Source: an uncultured Lachnospiraceae bacterium
GTDB taxonomy: Bacteria > Bacillota > Clostridia > Lachnospirales > Lachnospiraceae
DNA: 64,000 bases
Direction: 5' to 3'
Assembly (NCBI GenBank): GCA_910578555.1
Contig: CAJTPS010000007.1
Location: 117,031-181,030 of the forward strand
A model generated the notes under the pieces. It was given only the letters and a program-made list of their open reading frames with translations. It was not told the DNA's origin and made no database searches. Shown piece by piece: positions 45,599 to 54,853 of this stretch (positions are counted from its first letter, which is position 1; every line of letters starts with the position of its first letter). A program made the position numbers and the translations under genes.

Positions 45599-46462
45599 TT
45601 AACCCTTCAAACCGCCAAGACTCATGCCCTGTGTCAACTTTTTCTGAACCAGTATATACAGAATCAATGTCGGCAGCATTACAATGACAAGCCCTGCATA
45701 AAGCTGTCCGTAATTTGCCGCTGCCTTCTGTGCCTGCATGAGCTGCATCAGACCTACCGGTAACGTTTTGGAACCTTTTGTAAGCAGCGTCATGGAGATG
45801 ATATATTCATTCCAGAAAGATAAAAAGTTAAACAAAATAACCGTGATAATACTCGGCATCGCCATAGGCATCATGATCTGCACCATTGTTCTGAAATAAC
45901 CGCAGCCATCCATGTAGGCGGCCTCTTCATAATCATGCGGTATCGTAACAAAGAAACCGGAAAGCAGATAGATCGTAAACGGCAGCGCCGTGGCCGCATA
46001 AACCAGTGCGACAATAAACAGATTGTTCAGGAAAAAGCCATCCCCGCCCAGATTTCTCAGAAACTTATCAGCGTCAACGAACATCAGGAAAATGGGCACT
46101 ACAATATAGTTCACATTGATAAACAGGCCGCCCATAAACATGATATTAAACAATTTGCTTCCAAAAAAACGATAGCGTGCCAGCACATAAGCTGCAGGCA
46201 GCGCAACCACCAGCAGAATGCCAAGCGCCAGTGCGGTTACCAGTATCGAATTTAAGAAATATTCTCCCATCTGCGCCTTTTCAAACGCATCGATGAAGTT
46301 CTGGAAATAAAAACCCTTGGGCATTGTCCACGGATTTCCGTAAAATTCAGAGTTTTCCTTGATGGACGCCAGAAATACCCAGCCTACCGGTACCACAATG
46401 CTGATCGCAAGCGTCAACAGGGCAACATAGATGAAAAGTTTATACAACTTGTTCGTATTCAT
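45599..46462 (-). CDS. carbohydrate ABC transporter permease (MalG-like, GNB/LNB)
   Basis: 287 residues, six apparent membrane segments, and the EAA loop YEEAAYMDGCGYFRTMVQIM at about residue 190. GGAGGGGG precedes the ATG. It forms the channel with the MalF-like permease 15 bases upstream. The operon partners (GH112, kinase) point to galacto-N-biose or lacto-N-biose import. No ATPase is encoded here, as in the mannan-type operon. Confidence 0.92.
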   Translation of the reverse strand: MNTNKLYKLFIYVALLTLAISIVVPVGWVFLASIKENSEFYGNPWTMPKGFYFQNFIDAFEKAQMGEYFLNSILVTALALGILLVVALPAAYVLARYRFFGSKLFNIMFMGGLFINVNYIVVPIFLMFVDADKFLRNLGGDGFFLNNLFIVALVYAATALPFTIYLLSGFFVTIPHDYEEAAYMDGCGYFRTMVQIMMPMAMPSIITVILFNFLSFWNEYIISMTLLTKGSKTLPVGLMQLMQAQKAAANYGQLYAGLVIVMLPTLILYILVQKKLTQGMSLGGLKG

Positions 46463-46477
46463 TTTCTACCCCCTCCT

Positions 46478-47377
46478 TTAAAATTCCAAAGGCTCTCTCT
46501 TGGTAACGAAGTTGATCAATGCCGACAATCCAAAGGAGAACAGGAAAACGACAACACCGATCGCCATACCATAGCCATAAGAAGAATTCGTGTACGCCTG
46601 CTTATACATGTAACTTAAGAATACCTCCGTTGCACCATCCGGGCCGCCGTTTGTCAACGCTTTTACAATCAAAAAGCTGATGTTGATCGAACTGATCACG
46701 AAGAAAGTCAGGGTAGTCCTGATATTTGTCCAGATCAGCGGCAGTGTAATGGTGAAAAACTGATGTATTTTGCCGGCTCCCTCAAGATTTGCGGATTCAT
46801 ACAGACTTTCCGGAACGCTTGCCATACTTGCCATGTACATAACCATGTAATATCCGATTGCCTGCCAGGTCATCGCAATAACCAGACTGTAGATGACCAG
46901 CTTCTGATCGCCCAGCCAGAGGATCGGCGTCTTGTCGCTTCCCCGGAAGATACCGATTATACTGTTCAAAAGACCGTTGTTCGGATCATAAATTGCCGAA
47001 AAAATAGCCGAAATTACTACGACTGATAAAATATTGGGTATGTAAAAAATAATGCGGAAGAAATTCTGTCCTTTGATCTTTTCACGTGAAAGAATACCTG
47101 CAAAAATCAAGGAAAGTGCCATTGTAACGATCGTCACACAAACGATCAGTAGAACCGTATTCTGGAACGACCGGAAGAAGTTCATATCTTCCGCCAGGAT
47201 TTTAAAATTATTCAGCCCTACAAATTCTTTTGTGTTGGAATAGCCGCCCCACTTATACAGTGACATCTTAAAGACATTAAAGGTGGGAATCAGCATAAAA
47301 ATGGTAAACAGTATGACTGCCGGTGCCACACACACGGTAATAAAAATTGATTTCCCTTTGACTTTTTTCACATTCAT
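46478..47377 (-). CDS. sugar ABC transporter permease (MalF-like, GNB/LNB)
   Basis: 299 residues with six membrane segments and the EAA loop YESANLEGAGKIHQFFTITL (about residue 190). The start could be the ATG at 47377 or the GTG at 47371; the GTG is better spaced from the GGAGG. It follows the binding-protein gene after a terminator-like hairpin and precedes the MalG-like partner. Confidence 0.9.
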   Translation of the reverse strand: MNVKKVKGKSIFITVCVAPAVILFTIFMLIPTFNVFKMSLYKWGGYSNTKEFVGLNNFKILAEDMNFFRSFQNTVLLIVCVTIVTMALSLIFAGILSREKIKGQNFFRIIFYIPNILSVVVISAIFSAIYDPNNGLLNSIIGIFRGSDKTPILWLGDQKLVIYSLVIAMTWQAIGYYMVMYMASMASVPESLYESANLEGAGKIHQFFTITLPLIWTNIRTTLTFFVISSINISFLIVKALTNGGPDGATEVFLSYMYKQAYTNSSYGYGMAIGVVVFLFSFGLSALINFVTKREPLEF

Positions 47378-47404
47378 ACCTCCAGTTTTGGGCGTCTCAG
47401 TTAA

Positions 47405-47441
47405 GACAAAAACGCCCCAAAGGCAGAAACCTTTGGAGCGC
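47405..47441 (-). terminator. hairpin between binding-protein and permease genes (GNB/LNB operon)
   Basis: On the minus strand CGCTCCAAAGG, a short loop and CCTTTGGGGCG (11-bp stem with one G-U), followed by TTTTTG. It resembles an intrinsic terminator that must be read through to express the permeases and enzymes. Confidence 0.8.
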
Positions 47442-47451
47442 TCCTAAATCC

Positions 47452-48873
47452 TTATTCCATTGCTGCTCTTAATTTATCACTTGCTTCTTCTACAGCTGCC
47501 TGCCATTCTGCAACAGTCTTGTCACCACTTACAATACTGTTAACCGTTCCGCACAGCGTATCGAGCATGTTCACACCCTCTACCGGTGCAGTTGATGCAA
47601 ATCCGCCCATAACAGCGGTAGCACCGTTGTCATAGATACTGTAGAACATCTTGTTATCGCCGTCCAGTGAATCGCTGACACCTGTGATCGGCTGGATTGC
47701 CGTGGATTTTGCGAAAATCTGTGCTGCCTCGTCAGAGTACATGTAAGCTACAAATTCTTTTGCCATATCCTGATTCTGCGCTGCTGCAGGAATCCACATC
47801 TGCTCAAACCAGCAGAAAGAACATCCTGCACCGCCTGCATTCACTGCCGGGATTGCCATAAAGCCCCACTCAAAACCATCAGCTCTCGGTGCGTCCGCCA
47901 TCTCGCCCGGAAGCCATGTTCCGTTGGGACAGAAGATTGCTTTGTTGTCAAGGATCAGCTGCTGATTCTTCGTAAAGTTGTCATTGTTCGCATTTGCAAC
48001 TGTCGTGCCTTCTGTATATTCACCCAGCTTCGCAATCAGTTCAAATACCTTCGTCGCATTTTCGCTTTCCCAGATGCCATCCTCGTATGTCATACAGCTA
48101 TTAAAGAAATCAGATCCGCCTGCTGAGGAAAGTGTTGCATAAGTAAATGCGTCAAAATATCCGGTTGTAGGATATGTGAACAGTGCGATGCCTTCAGCTG
48201 CTGCCGTGTCACCAAGCGCCCACATCTCTTCCCATGTTGTAGGAACATCCCAGCCTTTTTCCTTGAAAAGACCTGCGTTGTAGAACAGACCGCAAGGGCT
48301 GTAGAACATCGGTGCATAGTAGGTTACGCCGTCTCCGTAAGGATTGGTTGCCAGCGTGTCAAGGAAACCGGGAACAATCTTGTCTTTTACTTTTACGCTC
48401 TCACCGGGAACTGTCATTTCCAGAACATCTGTCAGAGGAAGCAGTGCCTTTTCCTTTGTCAGTGTCTCTGTCAGAGCCGCCTCACGTCCGGTTGCAAGAT
48501 GTACCACATCCGGATAATCTCCTGCCTTCATCGCGGGACTGATCACATCTTCAATTTTCTTGTCGATGGTAAGTTCCACGGTCACGCCGGGATGAGAAGC
48601 CTCAAATGCCGCTACAACCTCTGACCACATATCTGCGCCGTATCCGCCCTCAAAAGCTGCCACTTTCAATGTCTGCTCTTCAACCGGTGCCGCCTCGGAA
48701 GACTCCTCTGCCGGAGCTTCTTCTGCCGGTTCAGCCTCAGAAGCACTGCTGTCAGCCGCAGTATCTGCCGGGGCACTGTCCTGTGCCGGTGTGTTGCCGG
48801 AACCGCCGCAGCCGGCAAGAAGTGATGCCACCATTGCTGTTGCGAGTAACGTTGAAATTACTTTCTTTTTCAT
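47452..48873 (-). CDS. sugar ABC transporter substrate-binding lipoprotein (GNB/LNB)
   Basis: 473 residues. The signal peptide ends in LLAGCGG (lipidated Cys). An Ala/Glu/Ser-rich linker (about 25-65) precedes the solute-binding family 1 fold starting LKVAAFEGGYGADMWSEVV. GGGAGGG precedes the ATG. It is the first gene of the operon, facing the AraC regulator at 49250. Context supports galacto-N-biose/lacto-N-biose as ligand, but the ligand cannot be read from the sequence. Confidence 0.92.
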   Translation of the reverse strand: MKKKVISTLLATAMVASLLAGCGGSGNTPAQDSAPADTAADSSASEAEPAEEAPAEESSEAAPVEEQTLKVAAFEGGYGADMWSEVVAAFEASHPGVTVELTIDKKIEDVISPAMKAGDYPDVVHLATGREAALTETLTKEKALLPLTDVLEMTVPGESVKVKDKIVPGFLDTLATNPYGDGVTYYAPMFYSPCGLFYNAGLFKEKGWDVPTTWEEMWALGDTAAAEGIALFTYPTTGYFDAFTYATLSSAGGSDFFNSCMTYEDGIWESENATKVFELIAKLGEYTEGTTVANANNDNFTKNQQLILDNKAIFCPNGTWLPGEMADAPRADGFEWGFMAIPAVNAGGAGCSFCWFEQMWIPAAAQNQDMAKEFVAYMYSDEAAQIFAKSTAIQPITGVSDSLDGDNKMFYSIYDNGATAVMGGFASTAPVEGVNMLDTLCGTVNSIVSGDKTVAEWQAAVEEASDKLRAAME

Positions 48874-49153
48874 AAAAACCCTCCCTTGTTTAAGTTCCTG
48901 TGAACCTGTTTCAAGTAATGAAATATTGCCCGAATCAATTTTTAATATTGATCAGGTATGACTTAAGCATATAAAAAGCAGACAATATAATCAATCCTTT
49001 AGTTGCTTCATATTTTAGATATCTTGCTTTTAATAAATATTGTTAAAATTATGCATTCAAAAATTCTTATATTTTACCGGCATCTTTATCTAAAACTTCC
49101 GAAAATTTCATATTGTATACATGTTTTTATGGATTTTGCAAATACCGTATTTG

Positions 49154-49182
49154 TAGACAAGATATATAAAGTGTATTATAAT
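49154..49182 (+). promoter_or_regulatory. sigma-A-type promoter of the AraC regulator gene
   Basis: TAGACA (49154-49159), 17-base spacer, TATAAT (49177-49182), 67 bases before the start codon. The rest of the divergent region 48874-49153 is AT-rich and holds no gene; it should contain the operon promoter and the AraC-binding sites. Confidence 0.6.
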
Positions 49183-49249
49183 AGCATGCAAAACCGGGGC
49201 ACATACGGCCGGAAAGATAACGCAAATATATTGCACAGAAAGGAAGCCC

Positions 49250-50119
49250 ATGGGAAATACAAGACATTACATCGGGGACAACGACCCTTCCCGCTTTAAC
49301 GGATTAAAACTTTTATATGTTTCCACTTCAAAATATGAAGGTGACTGGCAGAGTATACTGCACTCACACGCCTTCTGCGAACTGTTCTATGTTGTGAAAG
49401 GACGCGGCTCTTTTATTACGGAAGACATGGAATTTCCGGTGAACGAACACGACATGGTTATTATCAGCCCGCATGTGCAGCATACGGAAAAATCCCTGCA
49501 CGCATCACCCCTTGAATATATAGCATTAGGAATAGAGGGCCTGACATTCTCGTTTGAAAATATCGCATCCGCCCAGGACAGTCTCTTGATCCAGACCGCT
49601 TCAGGCAATGTGTACAAGTACAATACCAGAAGTTCAAATGTGTATGCCTATCTGAATATTATGCTGACAGAGATCACAAACAAAGAAGAAAACTATGAGG
49701 CGGTGTGCCAGAGCCTTCTGGAAGTGGTCATGCTCTGTATGCTCCGCAACAACAACCTGTCTATCAGACAGAACAACAACTCCTATTTAAACAGGGAATG
49801 TGTCCAGATCAAAAATTATCTGGATGCAAGCTACATGGAAAATATTACTCTGGACACACTGGCGAGCCGCTCTCATATGAATAAGTATTATCTGGTCCAT
49901 GCTTTCACAAAATACGTAGGAGTTTCCCCTATCACTTATCTTCTCCAACGGCGAATCGATGAAGGAAAATATCTGCTCAGATCCACATCCCATTCCATTT
50001 CGCAGATTGCCTCCATCCTGGGATTTTCTTCGCAGTCTTATTTCTCACAGGCTTTCAAGAAATCCGTCGGGCAGACGCCTATCCAGTATCGGAATGCGTG
50101 CAAGCAGCAGCGGCAGTGA
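49250..50119 (+). CDS. AraC family regulator with cupin sensor, GNB/LNB locus
   Basis: 289 residues. The N-terminal AraC-type cupin (about 20-110) includes LHSHAFCELFYVVKGRGSFI and EHDMVIISPHVQHTEKS, with His residues typical of sugar-binding cupins. The C-terminal AraC helix-turn-helix pair (about 185-285) includes ITLDTLASRSHMNKYYLVHAF and ISQIASILGFSSQSYFSQAF. It is divergent from the GNB/LNB operon, so it is its likely activator, with a disaccharide or hexosamine as inducer. AAAGGAAG precedes the ATG. Confidence 0.92.
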   Translation: MGNTRHYIGDNDPSRFNGLKLLYVSTSKYEGDWQSILHSHAFCELFYVVKGRGSFITEDMEFPVNEHDMVIISPHVQHTEKSLHASPLEYIALGIEGLTFSFENIASAQDSLLIQTASGNVYKYNTRSSNVYAYLNIMLTEITNKEENYEAVCQSLLEVVMLCMLRNNNLSIRQNNNSYLNRECVQIKNYLDASYMENITLDTLASRSHMNKYYLVHAFTKYVGVSPITYLLQRRIDEGKYLLRSTSHSISQIASILGFSSQSYFSQAFKKSVGQTPIQYRNACKQQRQ

Positions 50120-50227
50120 AACGCCCAGCCTATATACCACTTGAAAGACAAGGGAACTGTTAAATGCTTTATGATATCATTTTCCTGTCACACGCCTGCA
50201 CTTTGGTTGTCTAATAGAATATGGAGA

Positions 50228-50374
50228 GGAAAATTGAAAAATAAGTCTGATGACCTCATTTTCCAATCAGAAATTTGTGCAGAAGCGTCACAAATTTCCT
50301 TGATCGCAGAACTGAATTTGAAATTCGGTTCGCGTTTCCTCAGCTTGACGCTTCGGAATGGAGAGGTAAAAACT
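50228..50374 (+). promoter_or_regulatory. structured leader upstream of the sigma factor (two hairpins plus pre-SD pairing)
   Basis: Hairpin 1: GGAAAAT/ATTTTCC (50228-50264). Hairpin 2: GAAATTTGTG/CACAAATTTC (50270-50298, perfect 10-bp arms). The hairpin-2 loop contains GAAGCGTC (50282-50289), which is the exact complement of GACGCTTC (50347-50354), the bases just before the ribosome-binding site GGAATGGAGAGG. The region before it (50120-50227) holds nothing recognisable. The same plan is seen upstream of the DUF2130 gene. Confidence 0.55.
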
Positions 50375-51226
50375 ATGGACAAAGTAACAAATGAAGAATT
50401 GCTGGTTTTAATCGAACAAGCCACTGCCGGGGATAAAAAGGCACTGGAAACCGTCATTCTCAGTGTACAGGATCTGGTATTCAACCTGTCGCTGCGGATG
50501 CTTGGATCTTTTCCGGATGCTGAGGACGCCTCACAGGATATTCTGGTAAAAATCATTACCCGCTTGTCTTCCTTCAAAGGGGAAAGCGCTTTTTCCACCT
50601 GGGTATTCCGTATTGCGGTCAACCATCTGAAGAATTACAAGAAGCATATGTTCGCACAATTTCCTCTCAGCTTCGAGTTTTACGGAGATGACATTCTAAA
50701 CGGCAAAATCGACGATGTGCCCGATCTGACACAGGATGTAGAAAAATCCATTCTGGCGGAAGAATTGAAAATGTCCTGTACAAACGTTATGCTGCAATGC
50801 CTGGATGTCGAAAGCAGATGCATTTTTATTCTGGGAACGATGTTTAAGGTGGACAGCCGGATTGCGGGAGATATTCTGGGGATCACGCCGGAGGCATACC
50901 GGCAGAAACTATCCAGAATCAGAAAGAAAATGGCGAATTTTTTAAATGACTACTGCGGCGAGTGCGGAGGCGGAGCGTGTCATTGTATCAACCGGGTCAA
51001 CTACGCTATCCAGAACCACAGGATTTCTCCCGACAATCTGAGCTATAACACGGCGTCTCCAATATCTCCCGAAACCATGCTGGAGGTAAAAGAAGCTATG
51101 GAGACTGTTGACGATTTGTCGGAGGCGTTTTCTTTTTATAAAACATATCAATCACCGGAAGCTTTGAAAGAAATAATTCAAAAGCTGCTGGCCGGACCGG
51201 CGCTGTCTGTTATTCAAAATGCGTAA
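50375..51226 (+). CDS. ECF-like RNA polymerase sigma factor with Cys-rich tail
   Basis: 283 residues. Sigma region 2 (about 28-95) has DAEDASQDILVKIITRLSSF and the WVFRIAVN core helix. Region 4 (about 140-185) has RIAGDILGITPEAYRQKLSR. A C-terminal extension of about 95 residues starts with CGECGGGACHC, possibly a metal or redox sensor. The ATG at 50375 has GGAGAGG upstream; the open frame extending to 50141 runs through the structured leader. No anti-sigma gene is adjacent. The regulon is unknown. Confidence 0.88.
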   Translation: MDKVTNEELLVLIEQATAGDKKALETVILSVQDLVFNLSLRMLGSFPDAEDASQDILVKIITRLSSFKGESAFSTWVFRIAVNHLKNYKKHMFAQFPLSFEFYGDDILNGKIDDVPDLTQDVEKSILAEELKMSCTNVMLQCLDVESRCIFILGTMFKVDSRIAGDILGITPEAYRQKLSRIRKKMANFLNDYCGECGGGACHCINRVNYAIQNHRISPDNLSYNTASPISPETMLEVKEAMETVDDLSEAFSFYKTYQSPEALKEIIQKLLAGPALSVIQNA

Positions 51227-51347
51227 GAGGAAAGCTTGCTTGTCTTTGGATTTTGAGATTCCGCGGTGCGGAATCATGGCGGTTAGTGTGAAAGGCGGCA
51301 TTCTCTCCATGAATTGTCTGTGCCGCATAATGAGAGGAGAAAAAAGC

Positions 51348-52031
51348 ATGAACATATCAACTATTTTGAACTATTTAACCGACTTAAGCGAAAATAATAA
51401 CCGGGAATGGTATCACGCGCACAAAACAGAATATAAAGCGGCAAATGAGGAATTTGAGACGCTCATACAGGCCCTGATCTTCCGGATCGGAGAATTTGAC
51501 CCCGACATTCTGCACAATGACCCGCATACGTTAACCTTCAAGCTGAACCGGGACACTCGCTTCAGTCACGACAAATCCCCCTATAACCCGTCCTTCCGCG
51601 CGCATATTTCCTCTATGGGCAAACTGCCCGTTCCGGTTGGCTATTATCTTATGATCAGACCGGGAAGCCAGTCTTTTTTTGGCGGCGGACTGTTTGCGGA
51701 CATGTTCAAGGATGCAACAGCGATGGTACGGGACTATATAGTTGCGCATGGTCCGGAATGGGACCAAATCGTAAATGCACCGGATTTTAAAGATCACTTT
51801 ACCGTACAGGGAACCGCTCTTAAAAATGTCCCCGCCGGGTATGACAAGGAACATCCGCAGGCGGAAGCCTTGAAATACAAAAGCTGGTATCTGGAATATC
51901 CCGTCACGGATGTGGATCTTGCCGATGCCGGTCAGTTTCTTACCCATGCAACGGAAATTTTCCGCCTGATGAAACCTTTTAATGACTATCTCAACAAGGC
52001 GCTCGCGGGCTTCCAGATGCCAACGCGGTGA
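51348..52031 (+). CDS. TIGR02453/DUF2461 family protein
   Basis: 227 residues: LTDLSENNNREWYHAHKTEY at the start, KLNRDTRFSHDKSPYNPSFR (about 75), then GGGLFADMFKDATAMVRDYI and a conserved KSWYLEYPVTD. These are the marks of DUF2461 proteins, which are widespread and uncharacterised. The ATG at 51348 with GAGAGGAG is preferred over the ORF start at 51219, which overlaps the sigma-factor end. It is probably co-transcribed with the sigma factor, 121 bases downstream of it. Confidence 0.88.
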   Translation: MNISTILNYLTDLSENNNREWYHAHKTEYKAANEEFETLIQALIFRIGEFDPDILHNDPHTLTFKLNRDTRFSHDKSPYNPSFRAHISSMGKLPVPVGYYLMIRPGSQSFFGGGLFADMFKDATAMVRDYIVAHGPEWDQIVNAPDFKDHFTVQGTALKNVPAGYDKEHPQAEALKYKSWYLEYPVTDVDLADAGQFLTHATEIFRLMKPFNDYLNKALAGFQMPTR

Positions 52032-52103
52032 GAATCGCGCTTTCTGCATATGCACAGGCAGATCTCTTCGATCTGCTTTGTGTGATAAGTATAATAACAT
52101 TCC

Positions 52104-52132
52104 ATCGAGGCTTAAGTCCAATAAGCCTCGAT
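52104..52132. terminator. bidirectional hairpin between convergent genes
   Basis: ATCGAGGCTTA (52104-52114) pairs perfectly with TAAGCCTCGAT (52122-52132). It lies between the DUF2461 gene and the convergent hybrid kinase operon. There is no long T tract on either side. Confidence 0.65.
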
Positions 52133-52215
52133 ACTGCTGCCTGTTTCCGACAATGCGTTGACCGAAAACGGTATCATGAATATTAAACCCGTATCCAAGT
52201 ACATAGTAAATTGTA

Positions 52216-54396
52216 TTATGCCTGTTTCAATCCGGATAATATTTTCCGGATGCATTCTTCGTAATATTCCATAACCTCTTTGTGAAAGGCGGCGATATAT
52301 TCATAATCTTTCCGTTTGGCCGCATACTCCAGCTGTCTGGCTTCCTCTGACAGCCGCACCAGTCCAATGCTCAACGCAGTACTCTTTAAGGCGTGAACCA
52401 GATTATGATACTGATCCCAGTTCTCCTCTTCATAGTATTGATTTAATTTGGGAATTTTGCTCTGTTCTGCAAACATACGAAGCATTTCCAGATAAAAATC
52501 TTTATCTCCTATACTATACTCCAGCCCCAGCAGAATGTCCAGTTCCGGTATCGCCGTTTTCCATTCTTTCAGTTCCTTCAGGGAAAGGGTTCCGTCCGCT
52601 TCCGCGACAACACCTTTTTCCCGTTCCTCTCCGACATTCTGGTCGATCTTCTCTTTCGGAATGTATTCCATCAGTTTTTTCTCTAATGTATCGCCGTCAA
52701 TCGGTTTCGTCATATAATCGTCAAACCCGTTGTCCAAATACATTTGCTTCGCACCGAAAATGGCATTGGCAGTCAGCGCAACCACTTTTGTATGATAACC
52801 CGGATGACTCTTCTTCATCTCGGCGAGTGTTTCTATGCCGTCCATTCCCGGCATCATATGATCCAGGAAGATGACATCATATTGATTCTGTGGGAGTTTC
52901 TCCAGACACTTTTCGCCGCTCTCGGCAAAATCCACCTGTATCAGTGTCCTCTTCAAAAGCCCTTTCATCACTGCGCGGTTCATTTCGTCATCATCCACGA
53001 CAAGAACGCTTGCCAAAGGCGCTGTGAATCTCTGCCTGTTCGTGCGCTGATCCATATGACCGGCGCCGTATTTCTTCTCAAATTCACCGATAGTCTCCTG
53101 ACTGCATATCTCCTGCGGAATCGTGAAATGAAAATAAGAGCCTTTCTGATACTCGCTCTCTACCAGTAGTTCACCACCCATCATCCGGATATAGCTCCGG
53201 GAAATGGACAATCCAAGACCCGTTCCCTCGATTCCCGCATTGGATTTCTCATCTACCCGCCGAAAAGAATCAAACAGCTTCGCAATATCCTCTTCTTTAA
53301 TCCCTTTTCCGGTATCCCTGACCCCCATATGCATCTGAACATGCGTTTCATCCACGGGTGTTGCAGAGACCGTCAGGATGGCGGTTCCGCCCGCATTCGT
53401 GTACTTGATTGCATTGGTCATAAGATTGGTGAGCACCTGCCTGATCTTCATGCCGTCGCCGTATAACTGCTCCGGCGTATCCCGGCTGACCTCTACCATG
53501 ATCTTCATGTCTTTTTCCACCGCACGGGAGTATGCCATCTGCAGAATATCATTCAGCAGGGAGCTTAAAGAATATTCTGCATTGACCAGTTCCATTTTGC
53601 CCGATTCGATCTTGGAAATATCCAGAATATCATTGATCAGGGAGAGCAGAAACTTCCCCGAGGAGTCCACATTAGACGCATATTCCAACACGGCTTCTTC
53701 CGTGCTCTCCCGCAGGATCATTTCATTCATGCCCAGAACCGCATTAATCGGCGTCCGGATCTCATGCGACATGTTGGCAAGAAAATCACTCTTGGCATGA
53801 TTGGCCTGCTCCGCGTCATTTTTATACTGTATGTTTAACTGCAGTAATTCGTCACGTCTCTGCTCCACCCATGTTATTTTCCTCTTGATCATAATCGCAA
53901 TAACAATTTCTACGGCATATAAAATCGGAAAACGTATTTCAAAGGTTCTGGTGTAATCATAACAGCAGGCATTGAGCGGTGTCCACAGACCTGCACACAC
54001 GATGAGCCAGATAAACACGGAAACGGCAATCGCCTTCTTTAAATCCAGAATATAAGTGGCAAACGGCGGAATCAGCAGAATCCATAATATGCTGAACCCC
54101 TCCTGGCCGCCTGTGATCAAGTACTGAAGCGTGACCAGAATAAGTACCAGCATAATGATCGGAACCGCAAGTCTTAAAGACCCGCTCACAACAATGGACA
54201 GCCAGCCCAACAGCATGACCAGACTTATGCTTCCGTTTACCGCCGCCATCATGGTATTGCCCACGCTTAGATTGATCGGCACAAACGCGGCGCAGGTAAT
54301 GGCAAACACCAGACATACCGCTTTGCCTGTAGGCACATAAAGCTGTTCCACAGAATCCATTTCTTCATTCTTCAGTCTCTTATTCTCCCTGTTCAC
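52216..54396 (-). CDS. hybrid sensor kinase: membrane domain, HisKA, HATPase, receiver, HPt
   Basis: About 726 residues. Six membrane helices (about 25-175) are followed by a HisKA domain with FLANMSHEIRTPINAVLG (phospho-His about 211). The ATPase domain has the DTGKGI and GTGLGLSIS boxes. The receiver has DVIFLDHMMPGMDG. The C-terminal HPt domain has NLVHALKSTALSIGL. The preferred start is GTG at 54396, six bases after GGGGAGG; the TTG at 54411 would bury that site. It is the last gene of a three-gene phosphorelay operon. The signal is unknown. Confidence 0.9.
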   Translation of the reverse strand: MNRENKRLKNEEMDSVEQLYVPTGKAVCLVFAITCAAFVPINLSVGNTMMAAVNGSISLVMLLGWLSIVVSGSLRLAVPIIMLVLILVTLQYLITGGQEGFSILWILLIPPFATYILDLKKAIAVSVFIWLIVCAGLWTPLNACCYDYTRTFEIRFPILYAVEIVIAIMIKRKITWVEQRRDELLQLNIQYKNDAEQANHAKSDFLANMSHEIRTPINAVLGMNEMILRESTEEAVLEYASNVDSSGKFLLSLINDILDISKIESGKMELVNAEYSLSSLLNDILQMAYSRAVEKDMKIMVEVSRDTPEQLYGDGMKIRQVLTNLMTNAIKYTNAGGTAILTVSATPVDETHVQMHMGVRDTGKGIKEEDIAKLFDSFRRVDEKSNAGIEGTGLGLSISRSYIRMMGGELLVESEYQKGSYFHFTIPQEICSQETIGEFEKKYGAGHMDQRTNRQRFTAPLASVLVVDDDEMNRAVMKGLLKRTLIQVDFAESGEKCLEKLPQNQYDVIFLDHMMPGMDGIETLAEMKKSHPGYHTKVVALTANAIFGAKQMYLDNGFDDYMTKPIDGDTLEKKLMEYIPKEKIDQNVGEEREKGVVAEADGTLSLKELKEWKTAIPELDILLGLEYSIGDKDFYLEMLRMFAEQSKIPKLNQYYEEENWDQYHNLVHALKSTALSIGLVRLSEEARQLEYAAKRKDYEYIAAFHKEVMEYYEECIRKILSGLKQA

Positions 54397-54423
54397 CCCG
54401 ATCCTCCCCAAACAATATAATGC

Positions 54424-54789
54424 TCACGCAAACGCTTCTGCCACCTTCGCCTGCAACTGTGCAGGCATAAGCGGCTTTCCGGCATATCCCGCAACGCCGA
54501 GCTGATCTGCTTTCTCTTTCATTCCGTCATCAATCGAAGCTGCCAGAATCATGACTTTGCTCTCCCGGATCGCCTCATCCTGCCGGATCAGCTCCAGCGT
54601 TGCAATCCCGTTCATCTCCGGCATTTCAATATCCAGCAGCGTAAGGTCAATCCCGCCCTGCTTTAGCAGTTCGATCCCTTTTCTCCCGGAATTGGCCTTT
54701 AATACTTTATAATCCGCCTTCGACAGTATAAACTCCGCCATCCGCAGATTCATGACATCATCGTCTACCACCAACACTGTTTTACTCAT
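54424..54789 (-). CDS. single-domain response regulator
   Basis: 121 residues forming only a receiver: TVLVVDDDVMNLRMAEFIL, phospho-Asp in LTLLDIEMPEMNG (about residue 54), Ser in ILAAS and Lys in GYAGKPL. There is no output domain, so it works by protein contact, for example as a shuttle between the HPt domains of the two flanking hybrid kinases. GGAGGAGAG precedes the ATG at 54789. It lies 27 bases before the downstream kinase gene. Confidence 0.9.
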   Translation of the reverse strand: MSKTVLVVDDDVMNLRMAEFILSKADYKVLKANSGRKGIELLKQGGIDLTLLDIEMPEMNGIATLELIRQDEAIRESKVMILAASIDDGMKEKADQLGVAGYAGKPLMPAQLQAKVAEAFA

Positions 54790-54853
54790 TCTCTCCTCCA
54801 TTCCGAAACGCTCTGCACGGTCAGCCTTTCTCTGATCCGGCGCGTTACAGCTT

